Assembly: GCF_900104695.1 (NCBI RefSeq) | Contig: NZ_FNSW01000002.1 | Coordinates: forward strand, 62,001-126,000 | Reading direction: 5' to 3' | Source: Paenibacillus sp. GP183 | GTDB lineage: Bacteria > Bacillota > Bacilli > Paenibacillales > NBRC-103111 | DNA length: 64,000 nt | Shown: one piece after another, positions 53,005 through 61,251 of the stretch | How the letters are laid out: every line of letters starts with the position of its first letter | Position numbering within the stretch: the first letter of the stretch is position 1 | Program-made: the position numbers and the translations under genes | Notes under the pieces: generated by a model | The model's input: the letters and a program-made list of their open reading frames with translations, nothing else | Told to the model about the DNA's origin: nothing | Databases searched by the model: none

Positions 53005-53758
53005 TTATCCATAAAAGAAATCGAGCACCAATTCGGAGAATTTTTCCGGTTCTTCAAAGCTTGGCGCATGCCCGGAATGTATCATTTCCACAAAGATGGC
53101 GACTTTAATATGGGAGGCGACTTCCTTGCCGTATTCAGGAGGATTTAGTCCGTCCATCTTCCCACTGATGACAAAGCAAGTCGAAGGCATGAAATGCTTT
53201 GTTTGCAGCTGTCGATTCTCCCGCGGATAAAATCGGCTCCGGTCTCAGTATGATTTGCACGATTTTGGGTTCAATCTTCTCCAAGAACCCGGGCGCAAAA
53301 ACATGATTCAAAAAATAACTCATTTGTTCAGCTTCGCTCATGCCCGCTAATTCGACCGCATGCCGTTCCCAAAAAAGTTGCACGGAAGATTTGGTGCCAT
53401 GAGATTTCGGAACGACCAGTATCAATTTATGAATGGCATCCGGATAGTCAGCAGCCAAACCCTGCGCGATATAACTTCCTCCCGAAACGCCGATCACACG
53501 GGTTTTCTCTATACGCAATTCCTCCAACAAAGCCTTTGCATCTTGAATATGATCATTCAACGTATAGCTTGCCGGCTTATCCGAATTTCCGTGTCCGCGA
53601 CAATCATAAGCAATCGTTTTGTACTTTGTGGACAACCACTTCATATCTGCACGCATTTGATCGATGTTGCCGCCCAGTCCATGGATGAGCAGAAGCGGCT
53701 CTCCCTCACCTTCAATTTCAACGTTCAGGTGGATCCCGTTTACAAGAAATTTCGACAT
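53005..53758 (-). pseudogene. Alpha/beta hydrolase with a frameshift near the end
   Basis: The first frame (53135-53758) has the fold's beta strands LLLIHGLGGN (oxyanion loop), AYDCRGHGNSDKPASYTLND and the nucleophile elbow VIGVSGGSYIAQGLA with Ser. Near 53165-53190 the reading frame must change: the second frame gives FVISGKMDGLNPPEYGKEVA with the catalytic Asp, then MIHSGHAPSFEEPEKF with the catalytic His. One frameshift, possibly with a small deletion, separates the catalytic residues, so the protein is inactive unless the sequence is in error. The start ATG 53758 follows AGGAGGCTGAC. Confidence 0.8.
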
Positions 53759-53842
53759 ATTGTCAGCCTCCTAAGAGTCATTTTCAGTGTAGTCTATGAA
53801 GCATAACTAAAGAGATCCCTGCGCTTTCTTCCTCGTAATAAA

Positions 53843-53878
53843 GTTCCCGTTTAAAATGACTCCTCCCGTTAGTTCACG
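53843..53878 (-). repeat. Cassette-type repeat without central stem (copy 15)
   Basis: GTTCCCGTTTAAAATG (box B-like) is directly followed by CTCCCGTTAGTTCAC (box A-like). The central hairpin is missing. It lies between the hydrolase and DinB pseudogenes. Confidence 0.4.
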
Positions 53879-53993
53879 TTGAGGTTGTTGCCGACGCGTT
53901 GAAGGTAGGTAATTTTTGATGCTTACTTGGACTGCTGATCACTACTTGTAGATCATCCGACCGCTCCGCCCCATATCAGTGACAGACGACCTT

Positions 53994-54453
53994 CTATTGG
54001 TTTAATTTGGCTCGAAATGATTCCAAGGTGATGGCTTCGTGCATCAGGGCGAAGTTAAACAACTCGCAGGCGGTAATGATTTGAAAGGGGCCCATTTCAA
54101 ACGGCGATTTCAGATTCTTGTCCAGCAATTCTGGCGTCTGCCCGGAGAGACGGGAAAGTTGTGCCACTAACAATTGGGTCAGCTCTTCCTTTGATGGGAG
54201 CTATCGTCCAATCAGAGGGCTTCGTTCCAGAGCTAAACAGTGCCTCATATTGAGCCGGAATTGCAGACGGGGATCCGAAGGATAGGGTGGAGTACTTATC
54301 CATCCAATAAACCATGTGACCGACGTTCCAGCGAATTGTATTATTGAAGCCTTCTGGTTGAATGTCGAATTGAGCCTCTGAAACGTCCTGAAGCTGCCCG
54401 ATAACGATCTGACGCAGAACTTTTCCCGTATTAATGATCGATTGTGACATCAT
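53994..54453 (-). pseudogene. DinB-family protein with one frameshift
   Basis: The start ATG 54453 is 7 bases after GGGAGG. The first frame gives the DinB four-helix start with NTIRWNVGHMVYWMDKYSTL (first metal His in GHMVYW). After SDWTIAP the frame shifts at about 54200, and the second frame reads PSKEELTQLLVAQLSRLSGQ to FQIITACELFNFALMHEAIT, with the second His. Combined length is about 150 residues, normal for the family. It is related to the intact DinB-like protein at 60208-60678. One base change would restore it. Confidence 0.82.
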
Positions 54454-54662
54454 TGAAACGCCTCCCGATAAATTGTTGAATGTGTTTCGCTTTCACATCC
54501 AAAGTGTACCTTTCCCTCCACAAAGCAACAATCACGAGATTCCGATGCAATTGATCAGTTTTAGTAATAATTGAATAGAAATTGTTTGGATATATTGGAT
54601 TGACCGTAATAATGCCATTATAATTAATGAAGGGAGATCGCTTATAGGAAGGGGCATGGAGG

Positions 54663-55574
54663 ATGGAACTTAGACAGCTTGAATATTTTGCTGCCGTATG
54701 TAAGGAGATGCATTTTTCAAGAGCGGCCGCAAACCTCTGCACCACACAATCGAATTTGAGTCAGCAGATCAAGTTTTTGGAGAACGAGCTCGGGCTTCCT
54801 CTATTCGATCGCATTGGCAAACGTATCGCGTTAACGGATGCGGGTAAGATCTTATTGGAGCAATGTCATACTATCTTCGAACGCATCGACTATATTAAAG
54901 GAGCGATAACGGATCTTAAGCGAATGGAAGGCGGCAGGCTTGACATCGGGATACTCCCTGGCGATGGGGACTTGCTATTTGATGCGCTGTTGATCAACTT
55001 CCACCTTGCATATCCTAAGCTCTCAATAAGTGTTACGGAGACCATGGAGGTGTATGAACAGGTTGTCGACGGCACAAGAGATCTTGGAATTACCACAGTG
55101 CCTATGAATCCGGATGACCGAATCTCTATCATCCCTTTGTTCCACGAGGAGTTTGCTTTAGCCATCCAATCGGATCACCCCGTTGCGAAGTCAAAGGCAA
55201 TCCCCTTCGAACAGTTACAGCAGCTGAAGATGGTGATGTTCGGTCCTGAGCACCAGATTACGAAGGTCATCCATTCTTGTTGCCAAGAAAAAGGGATTTC
55301 AATAGACACTCCGATTGTAACCTCTACGTTATCGACGCTTCTGTCCTTAGTCGAACAAGGGTTAGGAGCCTCAATTCTCCCACGAATGCTGCTTGATTAT
55401 CTGAACCGCGATAACATCTCAGCGGTAACACTGCTCAATCCTACACCTAGTCAAGATATCTGCATTATATATCGGACGGATAAGTTTATGGGGCAGGCAG
55501 CAAAGTTATTCATAGACGAATTGAAGTCTTTCATTCAAAGTGTAATGGAGCGTACCATTCGGTCGTTCGGGTAA
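54663..55574 (+). CDS. LysR-family transcriptional regulator
   Basis: 303 residues from ATG 54663 behind GGAAGGGGCATGGAGG. The N-terminal winged helix reads MELRQLEYFAAVCKEMHFSR, then AAANLCTTQSNLSQQIKFLE. The effector domain has GRLDIGILPGDGDLLF and LVEQGLGASILPRMLLD, a typical LysR substrate-binding fold. The family usually activates a divergent gene; the divergent neighbour here is the broken DinB-like gene, about 210 bases away. Apparently intact. Confidence 0.92.
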   Translation: MELRQLEYFAAVCKEMHFSRAAANLCTTQSNLSQQIKFLENELGLPLFDRIGKRIALTDAGKILLEQCHTIFERIDYIKGAITDLKRMEGGRLDIGILPGDGDLLFDALLINFHLAYPKLSISVTETMEVYEQVVDGTRDLGITTVPMNPDDRISIIPLFHEEFALAIQSDHPVAKSKAIPFEQLQQLKMVMFGPEHQITKVIHSCCQEKGISIDTPIVTSTLSTLLSLVEQGLGASILPRMLLDYLNRDNISAVTLLNPTPSQDICIIYRTDKFMGQAAKLFIDELKSFIQSVMERTIRSFG

Positions 55575-55630
55575 TAAAGGGATCTAATTGGATCCACCAC
55601 TAAGAACATCGCGAACATGATTCTACTAAA

Positions 55631-55650
55631 CTGCCCGTTGAGCTGAGCGA
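55631..55650 (-). repeat. Cassette-type repeat, box B only (copy 16)
   Basis: CTGCCCGTTGAGCTGAGCG. No stem or box A follows; a different palindrome (55703-55750) lies 50 bases to the right. Confidence 0.5.
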
Positions 55651-55702
55651 AGGCATCAATGTGAGGTGCTCTGAAAACCGAAGTTCTGCTTTTGGATCGG
55701 CA

Positions 55703-55750
55703 ATGGATGTAAGTTCTTGTCCTTGGCCAAAGACAAGAACTTACATCCAT
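55703..55750. repeat. 48-base near-perfect palindrome
   Basis: Arms of 19 bases, ATGGATGTAAGTTCTTGTC and its exact complement, flank a self-complementary centre CTTGGCCAAA. A third, partial copy of the arm (ATAGATGTATGTTCTTGTCC) lies at 55780-55799, and a CCGCGC/GCGCGG hairpin lies between. It is not followed by a clear T-run in either direction. It could be a mobile-element end or a regulatory cruciform. Confidence 0.6.
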
Positions 55751-56262
55751 AAAATTAAAAAACCGCGCTTGGCGCGGATCTCAATAGATGTATGTTCTTG
55801 TCCTCCGACAGATGATAGAACTTTATCTCATTCCCGCGATTTGCAATTCGGATGTGTCGGATGTCTAAGGACACAAATCATCCTACATTAATGACACAAA
55901 CTTCCCTACATTCTCATCAAACGTGCATATTGAGATGCCAGGGTACAATGCCAACATCCGCGAGTCCGATCAACGAGTACTTGGTATTGTCACTGATCAG
56001 GATCTTATCAATAGTAACTTTTATTATCCCTTAGCGTGCGAAATCCGTGTTTTTTTGGCAAAATACCTTTACGTCCTTAAAATGTTGGCTGAACCCCTTA
56101 CATGAAAGGGGCGAATATCTTCCTCAGGCATGCTTGCCACGGCGAAATTTGGGTGAATATCAGGCTTAAAAAAGCAGATCCAGCCGAGAAAGCCACTCAA
56201 TTTGTAATAAAAGAGCCACGACACTGGTCCGCGACTCAAAATTTGATATTCAGCTTTATGCA
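55751..56262. other. Intergenic region without a supported gene
   Basis: It contains the CCGCGC hairpin and two direct repeats GACACAAA..CCTACATT (about 55870 and 55892). Several short open frames have no ribosome site. A stretch reading HIEMPGYNANIRESDQRVLG at 55925 could be a decayed gene. Confidence 0.35.
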
Positions 56263-56502
56263 TCACGCTGTTTTTGCAGTCTTTGCTGTTTTCTTATGTA
56301 CAGCGCTTGCCTTTTTAAATTTGCTCACAGCCTGCTTTTTAGATTTAGCCGTAGCTTTTTTCTTAGCTGCTGTTACATTTTTCTTAGCATGAGTTACGGT
56401 GTGTTTAGTTTGAACGGTAGTTTTTGTAGCAGCAAATGCGGAACCAGTGAAAGTAAACAGTAGGCAAGCGGAAAGTCCTAATACGAGCAACTTCTTCATC
56501 AT
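56263..56502 (-). CDS. Secreted Lys/Ala-rich basic small protein
   Basis: 79 residues; start ATGATG behind AAGAGGTGAAAAATC. The signal peptide KKLLVLGLSACLLFTFTGSA ends with FAA. The mature part is almost only Lys, Ala, Thr, Val, Ser and His (VTAAKKKATAKSKKQAVSKF and so on), like histone H1 tails. The role is unknown; it may bind DNA, teichoic acid or anionic polymers outside the cell. Next to it, on the same strand, lies a secreted acidic repeat protein of opposite charge. Confidence 0.6.
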   Translation of the reverse strand: MMKKLLVLGLSACLLFTFTGSAFAATKTTVQTKHTVTHAKKNVTAAKKKATAKSKKQAVSKFKKASAVHKKTAKTAKTA

Positions 56503-56615
56503 GATTTTTCACCTCTTCCTTTTAACTGATTTTACTTACATTTTGAGTATAATCATAGAACCTTGCCCCTTTTAAAAGGGACTTCACACTGAGTGTATTC
56601 ATCGATCAATTATTG

Positions 56616-56936
56616 TTATTGACCGTTGTCGATATTGCCCATTTGACCATCATCTTTGTTGCCTTGTGGACCGTTGTCGATGCTGCTCATTTGAGAGTCA
56701 TCTTTGTTGTCTTGTTGACCATCATCTTTGTTACCCATTTCACCGTCATCTTTGTTGCCTTGTTGACTATCATCTTTGTTACCCACTTCACCGTCATCTT
56801 TACTGTAAGTTGCTTCTGTGACAGTTAAAGATTGTCCAGATATTGTTGTTGTAACGTCAGACGATGCTGCATGAGCGACAAGCCCTCCACCTACTACTGT
56901 CAATAAAAGAGAAGCTACTAATAATTGTTTTTTCAT
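56616..56936 (-). CDS. Secreted acidic octapeptide-repeat protein
   Basis: 106 residues. The signal peptide MKKQLLVASLLLTVVGGGLV is followed by AHA. The C-terminal half consists of about seven 8-residue repeats of the type GNKDDGxx (GNKDDSQQ, GNKDDGEM, GNKDDGQQ, DNKDDSQM, SSIDNGPQ, GNKDDGQM, GNIDNGQ), encoded by 24-base repeats. The DxD-rich units could bind calcium. The copy number may vary by slippage. It is about 110 bases upstream (in transcription) of the basic secreted protein gene. A ribosome site AGGAGGGTTTAAA precedes the ATG. Confidence 0.6.
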   Translation of the reverse strand: MKKQLLVASLLLTVVGGGLVAHAASSDVTTTISGQSLTVTEATYSKDDGEVGNKDDSQQGNKDDGEMGNKDDGQQDNKDDSQMSSIDNGPQGNKDDGQMGNIDNGQ

Positions 56937-57143
56937 TTTAAACCCTCCTATTCCTTCTACACTTCTACACTATTATTCGTTTTTATCAGTTTTTTTAAGG
57001 GGGTAATGATCTGAAAATAGTAATTATTAAGACTTTCCTTCCTTATTCGGCCATTTGAATGAACGTTCAAGCAGCAGTATATCTTTCCCTATTCACTTGC
57101 GCAATCATCAAGCAGGACCCACCACCCGAGCCGACTCACTATG
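56937..57143. other. Promoter region upstream of the secreted-protein genes
   Basis: Non-coding; no distinct promoter motif could be assigned with confidence. Confidence 0.3.
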
Positions 57144-57216
57144 CTGCCCGTTCAATAAACCAAAAGAGGAGGTGCCTGAAGCAAGCTCCTCCACTATCGT
57201 TATCGGTTAGTTGAAG
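57144..57216 (-). repeat. Cassette-type repeat (copy 17)
   Basis: On the plus strand: box B CTGCCCGTTCAATAAAC, stem GAGGAG / CTCCTC, box A CACTATCGTTATCGGTTAGT then TGAAG. The stop codon TAA of the short minus-strand frame at 57207-57320 is inside box A. Confidence 0.72.
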
Positions 57217-57320
57217 AACTCATTGTTATATAAAACCCATTTATGCCGACCCGATCTGACAGCGCATGGCCGAACAAGCAGTGCGTCCATATATTGGGCA
57301 TTCCGCAATTCCTCCAACAT
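57207..57320 (-). pseudogene. Short gene remnant ending inside a cassette-type repeat
   Basis: 37 codons from ATG 57320: MLEELRNAQYMDALLVRPCA and on to NNEFFN, with the stop in box A. No ribosome site and no recognised family. Its end position matches that of other genes in the array, so it may be the tail of a deleted cassette gene. Confidence 0.3.
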
Positions 57321-57588
57321 ACCAAAATAGTCTCTTTATTTCTTGAGGTTGATTCACGCCACTTTACCTGCTGCAATTATTGTAGCATAACCTGTTCATT
57401 CGGGTGTGTCCGGCCGCAGTGATAGAAAGGAGTTATTCCGCTCGTCCGTGACGAGGCGCTGTCAGAGTGACTTGTGCCGACGCGTTTCCAATCAATCAGC
57501 ACTTTTTTTTATTTTTGTGTAAACTGAGGTTTTTAACGAGAATAGTAATGTACAATGATACTAAGATTTTATCTCGGAGGGAATGCCT

Positions 57589-58806
57589 TTGAAGCTGGGA
57601 CGGCTGTTTACGTTGTTTTTACTCCTTAATGTCGTCAATTATTTGGACCGCAACATTACTTCGGGTGTGCTGCCGCTGCTGAAAGAACATTTTCATGCAT
57701 CGGATATGGCGCTCGGCTCACTGGGCACCGCATTTATGCTGACGTACTCACTCATCGCACTGCCGTTCGGAGTATGGTCGGACCGTTGGAAGCCACACAA
57801 AGTGGCCGCGATCGGCGTCGCAATATGGAGCGTAGCTACGCTGCTGTCGGCATTCGCCTGGTCGATGACCTCCCTTTTTGCATTCCGCGCGCTGGTCGGA
57901 GTCGGCGAAGCAGCGTATGTGGCGACAGCCAGCACGATATTGTCGTCCCATTTTCCGAAAAACCGGCGCTCCGTGATCCTAGGACTGTTCAATCTCGGCA
58001 TGCCAATCGGCGGAGCCGCCGGCGTCGTGCTCGGCGGCATGATCGGTGTCGCCGCCGGCTGGCAGGCGGCGTTCGCGATCGTCGGACTACCCGGCCTTAT
58101 TTTGGCCATCCTGACTTGGCGGTTGCCATTAGGCACGCAGGCGGAAAGCGGCGAAACGGCAAAGCGCGATGACGGGGTAAAGCTGGGTCTCCCGGCCATA
58201 GCCGCGCTTTTCCGCAATCCCGCATACGTCTGCGCATGCTTGGGCTACGCGGGCATCAGCTACGCGTTCGGCGCCATTGTCTTGTTTGCTCCGTCACTAT
58301 TTGAGCGCGATTTCGGCTATACGGTAGACCAAGCAGGCATGGTTACTGGTGCTATACAAGTGGGCGCGGGGCTGCTTGGTGCCCCGCTCGGCGGCTGGGT
58401 CGGCGATGTGTGGCAAAAACGGCATCCGAGGGGGCGCGTTTACGCGCTTACTTTGGTAATGGTGCTTTCTGCATGCTTCTTATATGCAGGTCTGGCTATG
58501 AACAATATGGTGTGCTTCTTCTTCTCGACGTTTTTCGTGCTGTGGCATGTCGGTGTGGCTTCGGCTATCGTGTTCGACTTAACGGAAAAGCCGATATGGA
58601 ATACGGCCCAATCACTCGCTATGCTGCTAATGCACCTGCTCGGCGATATACCGAGCGCGGTTATTACAGGCTATATTTCGGACCGGACGAACCTGCATTA
58701 TTCGTTGTCAATGCTGCCTATTCCTATGCTTTTTGCGGCGGCATTCTTTCTGGCGTCCGGCTATGTACGCCGTTCCAAACGCAACGGAAGCTGGATTGAG
58801 GCGTAA
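57589..58806 (+). CDS. MFS transporter (spinster-like/organic solute)
   Basis: 406 residues. TTG 57589 has GGAGG 8 bases upstream, whereas ATG 57583 is only 2 bases from it, so TTG is preferred. Twelve membrane helices, with MFS motif A as GVWSDRWKPHKV and NYLDRNITSGVLPLLKEHF at helix 1. The repeated half-motif is GGWVGDVWQKRHPRGRV. The helix 1 motif NYLDR is typical of spinster-like and anion-type MFS proteins. The substrate is unknown. GC content is clearly above that of the neighbours (many GCG, CGG codons), a sign of acquisition. A terminator follows. Confidence 0.85.
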   Translation: MKLGRLFTLFLLLNVVNYLDRNITSGVLPLLKEHFHASDMALGSLGTAFMLTYSLIALPFGVWSDRWKPHKVAAIGVAIWSVATLLSAFAWSMTSLFAFRALVGVGEAAYVATASTILSSHFPKNRRSVILGLFNLGMPIGGAAGVVLGGMIGVAAGWQAAFAIVGLPGLILAILTWRLPLGTQAESGETAKRDDGVKLGLPAIAALFRNPAYVCACLGYAGISYAFGAIVLFAPSLFERDFGYTVDQAGMVTGAIQVGAGLLGAPLGGWVGDVWQKRHPRGRVYALTLVMVLSACFLYAGLAMNNMVCFFFSTFFVLWHVGVASAIVFDLTEKPIWNTAQSLAMLLMHLLGDIPSAVITGYISDRTNLHYSLSMLPIPMLFAAAFFLASGYVRRSKRNGSWIEA

Positions 58807-58841
58807 TTATGTGATGTAGTGGTACTCGCTATGCAATGGAC

Positions 58842-58867
58842 AGGCTGCCGCGAGGCAGCCTTTTTTT
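58842..58867 (+). terminator. Rho-independent terminator of the MFS gene
   Basis: AGGCTGCC, loop GCGA, GGCAGCCT and then TTTTTT, 36 bases after the stop. Confidence 0.88.
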
Positions 58868-58908
58868 CGCCGCAGCATAAGAAAGAATTTTCACATCCGA
58901 AGGTCGAA

Positions 58909-59248
58909 ATGCATTGGATTCTATTAATCCTCGCCATTATAGCCGAAGTCGCTGGTACGACAATCGATGAAACTGTTACTGGATTCAGTAAATTTATGCC
59001 TTCCTTATTGATGTTCGTATTCTATGGACTGAGCTTGTCTCTTATGAATTTCGTCCTGAGAGGCGTTGATGTCAGCATTGCCTATGCCATCTGGTCGGCG
59101 CACGGAATGGCGCTTATTGTGACAATCGGCATTTTGTTCTATTCCGAACAAATGACCTTGCTGAATTGCTGGCGTCATTGGACTGAACGTCGGCAAGCAA
59201 GTTAGGAAACGGCTAACGCGGCATACACAGTCAGATTCCCGACATTAG
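58909..59248 (+). pseudogene. SMR-family multidrug efflux protein, damaged C-terminus
   Basis: From ATG 58909 (GAAGGTCGAA before it): MHWILLILAIIAEVAGTTID with the essential Glu of helix 1, then LMFVFYGLSLSLMNFVLRGV and DVSIAYAIWSAHG, the SMR pattern. After FYSEQMTLLN the frame goes wrong. The last helix end AGVIGLNVGKQVRK appears in another frame, with part of helix 4 missing. The gene therefore has a small deletion plus frameshift. The GTT of the usual Gly-Thr region is kept but the key second half of helix 4 is lost, so it is probably inactive. Confidence 0.75.
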
Positions 59249-59290
59249 AAGGACGCCCCCTTCATTCAGCTACTTTCATTTATTCGGAAG

Positions 59291-59374
59291 CCTGTACCTC
59301 TTTAATCGAGAAAAGGCTCCCGACATGTTCTTCGGCAGCCTTTGCGTTTCGTTCAACTATCGTTACCCGTAATA
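59291..59374 (-). repeat. Cassette-type repeat (copy 18)
   Basis: On the plus strand: degenerate box B CCTGTACCTCTTTAATCGAG, stem AAGGCT(C)CCGA / TCGG(C)AGCCTT, box A GTTCAACTATCGTTACCCGT then AAT. It lies about 45 bases 3' of the GyrI-like gene. Confidence 0.65.
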
Positions 59375-59416
59375 AGAGAATATAAGTCTTTCTATTTTCT
59401 CTCCATAACTGGAATG

Positions 59417-59863
59417 TTATTCGACAGGTATTAATAGCTCAACTTTCTCTTCTTCTGCTTCTTCTATGTAAAAAATCTCAATAGAGCAAGCTCCATTGAG
59501 TTGCTTGTACCCATGTTTTTGAATCCAATCAAATACATGACCGTACCCGTCACGGATTGTTTTATTGGTGCAAGTCACCTTTGCATATGTATGACCAGGA
59601 AGCTTGAAGCTTACGACACCTTCTGGAATTGCAGTACCTTCAGGTACCTCATAACATGCAAAATATGTAGCTAGATTGTCGCACACATAATACGGACTAA
59701 AAACAACGTCTGTGTTTATGCTTGGAGTAAATTCAGACTTTCTGCTTCCAAGTTGTTGCTGAACTTTCACAGCTTCAGAAGGAAATGATTGCGGGAAAGG
59801 TCCTGAGAAGCTAAATCCAGCAAAATTTCTGGTATCTCTTGTTATGAGTTCACAATCAAACAT
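59417..59863 (-). CDS. GyrI-like/AraC effector-binding domain protein
   Basis: 148 residues from ATG 59863 behind GGAGTGAACTGCGTC; a start at 59905 lies upstream of that site. The SOUL/GyrI-like pattern: CELITRDTRNFAGFSFSG at the start, NLATYFACYEVPEG, GVVSFKLPGHTYAKVTC and WIQKHGYKQLNGACSIEIFY, ending in a beta strand. These stand-alone domains bind hydrophobic drugs or DNA gyrase. Typically about 150 residues, as here. A single-gene unit between two cassette-type repeats. Confidence 0.82.
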   Translation of the reverse strand: MFDCELITRDTRNFAGFSFSGPFPQSFPSEAVKVQQQLGSRKSEFTPSINTDVVFSPYYVCDNLATYFACYEVPEGTAIPEGVVSFKLPGHTYAKVTCTNKTIRDGYGHVFDWIQKHGYKQLNGACSIEIFYIEEAEEEKVELLIPVE

Positions 59864-59974
59864 GACGCAGTTCACTCCTTTATTTTTTGAATTCCTTATC
59901 CACAAGGAAAATACTAATGCAAATGTATTTATCTGTAAACGTTTTTTTTAAAATTGAGGGGTAATTCAAGAAAT

Positions 59975-60041
59975 CTGCCCGTTTAGCACAGCAGGCCACC
60001 GAGCGAATCTTCGGCAGCCTGCTTAATTGTGATGTTCTATC
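59975..60041 (-). repeat. Cassette-type repeat (copy 19)
   Basis: On the plus strand: box B CTGCCCGTTTAGCACA, stem GCAGGC(ca)CCGA / TCGG(ca)GCCTGC, and only the start of box A (GTTCTATC). Confidence 0.62.
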
Positions 60042-60207
60042 AAAAGTGCCTTGCATATCTCATAATGAATACAGGTGGCACAGCAGTGATAATCTTTCAT
60101 GTCCTTTTACTCCATATTGATATCGTAACCTATTTCATCACAAGGAGATAACATGAGACATTTGCTGTTAAAGAGGCCCGATCACACTGGTATAACAACA
60201 AGTTAAT
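60042..60207. other. Spacer, no gene
   Basis: Non-coding sequence between copy 19 and the DinB gene; nothing recognisable. Confidence 0.3.
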
Positions 60208-60678
60208 CTAGGAGTTCAACAACACTTTATAATGCTTGATTGAGTTGAAATGCATGCCCTCATGATACAAACTGAAGTTCAAAAACTCTCCAATGGTTTC
60301 AAGTGTCATCCCGCTGGATGTCGTATACGGCGAAGGTGCTTTTTCCCCAATGCGATCCTTTAAAGCCTGTTGGATACGCTGCTGCTGCTTTCCCAGCATG
60401 TCTGTAACTTCCGATAAAGACGGCGGGGTCTCAGTCCAGGCTAGCGGCGTTGTCCCCGGGGCGAACAATGCCATAAACGGTTCTGGGAGATGTGCGTCGA
60501 AACCATGAATCAAAAATGCAAACCTTTCTTGGACCAAATAAATATGCCCGGCCTGCCATAGAATATGGTTTCTAAATTTTTCCGGTATGCGAGCCACCAT
60601 GCTCGCAGGAATCCCCTCGAGTGTTTTAAGCGTTTGATTTCGGACAAATTTCAACTGCTTGAATATGAAAGTTTCCAT
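60208..60678 (-). CDS. DinB-family protein
   Basis: 156 residues from ATG 60678 behind AAAGGAGCAGATCAA; a start at 60699 lies upstream of that site. Four-helix bundle with three metal-type His: ILWQAGHIYLVQERFAFLI, and FLNFSLYHEGMHFNSIKHYK with two. DinB proteins bind a divalent metal and include thiol-dependent transferases and damage-inducible proteins of unknown reaction. It shows similar motifs to the frameshifted gene at 53994-54453. A single-gene unit between two cassette-type repeats. Confidence 0.88.
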   Translation of the reverse strand: METFIFKQLKFVRNQTLKTLEGIPASMVARIPEKFRNHILWQAGHIYLVQERFAFLIHGFDAHLPEPFMALFAPGTTPLAWTETPPSLSEVTDMLGKQQQRIQQALKDRIGEKAPSPYTTSSGMTLETIGEFLNFSLYHEGMHFNSIKHYKVLLNS

Positions 60679-60787
60679 TTGATCTGCTCCTTTAGACACG
60701 ATAAAGAGATAAAGTGATTTTAGTATACCATAATTGAATAAGGTTCAGCTTTAACCACTTTACCACTCACTGTCATCATATTATTCG

Positions 60788-60866
60788 GCCGCCCGTTAGT
60801 GACGCAAAACGAGCAGACCGCCGTGGAAAACTGCTCGTTCAAGTTTCATTCAACTATCGTACCCGT
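60788..60866 (-). repeat. Cassette-type repeat split by IS110 copy B (copy 20)
   Basis: Box B CCGCCCGTTAGTGACG, stem AACGAGCAG / CTGCTCGTT, then TTCAACTATCGTACCCGT, where the IS begins at the same position as in copy 14. The remainder TTAGCGTAACG resumes at 62639. Confidence 0.78.
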
Positions 60867-61251
60867 CCCTCGGTTTTAAGGGGTTCTCTCACGTATACTC
60901 ACTCATTCGCAGGATTTCATCACCATTGGATACAGTGATCGTTAGGGATGTAAGCTGATGAGAGCCCGCCGTTACATTTTTGGGCATGCGGGAATAGAAG
61001 AAATGGCTGGAGCATTTCCCCAAAGCCTTTTTTTCTACTGCACGCTTCCTCCACCATTTCCCTGGAAGTTCACCATCCCATGGCTCAACGGGTCTAGGCC
61101 CTTACATTCCATCGTCATACTTGTCCAAGGTGTGGAGACCGATAGCGTTTAGCGGATGGGTCTGTGCCCTTATCGGATACGAACTTGGTTCTCCGTGCTT
61201 TCTTTGTTTGAAATCCTGCGAATGAGTCAATCTACGTGGCTTTCAGATTTC
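60867..61251 (-). ncRNA. Candidate bridge-RNA region of IS110 copy B
   Basis: 385 non-coding bases corresponding to 51169-51551 with few differences, on the 3' side of the transposase. Confidence 0.4.

Noticed and set aside
56613-56828. Plus-strand hydrophobic frame opposite the octapeptide-repeat gene
   Set aside because: A repetitive shadow of the GNKDDGxx repeats, without a ribosome site.
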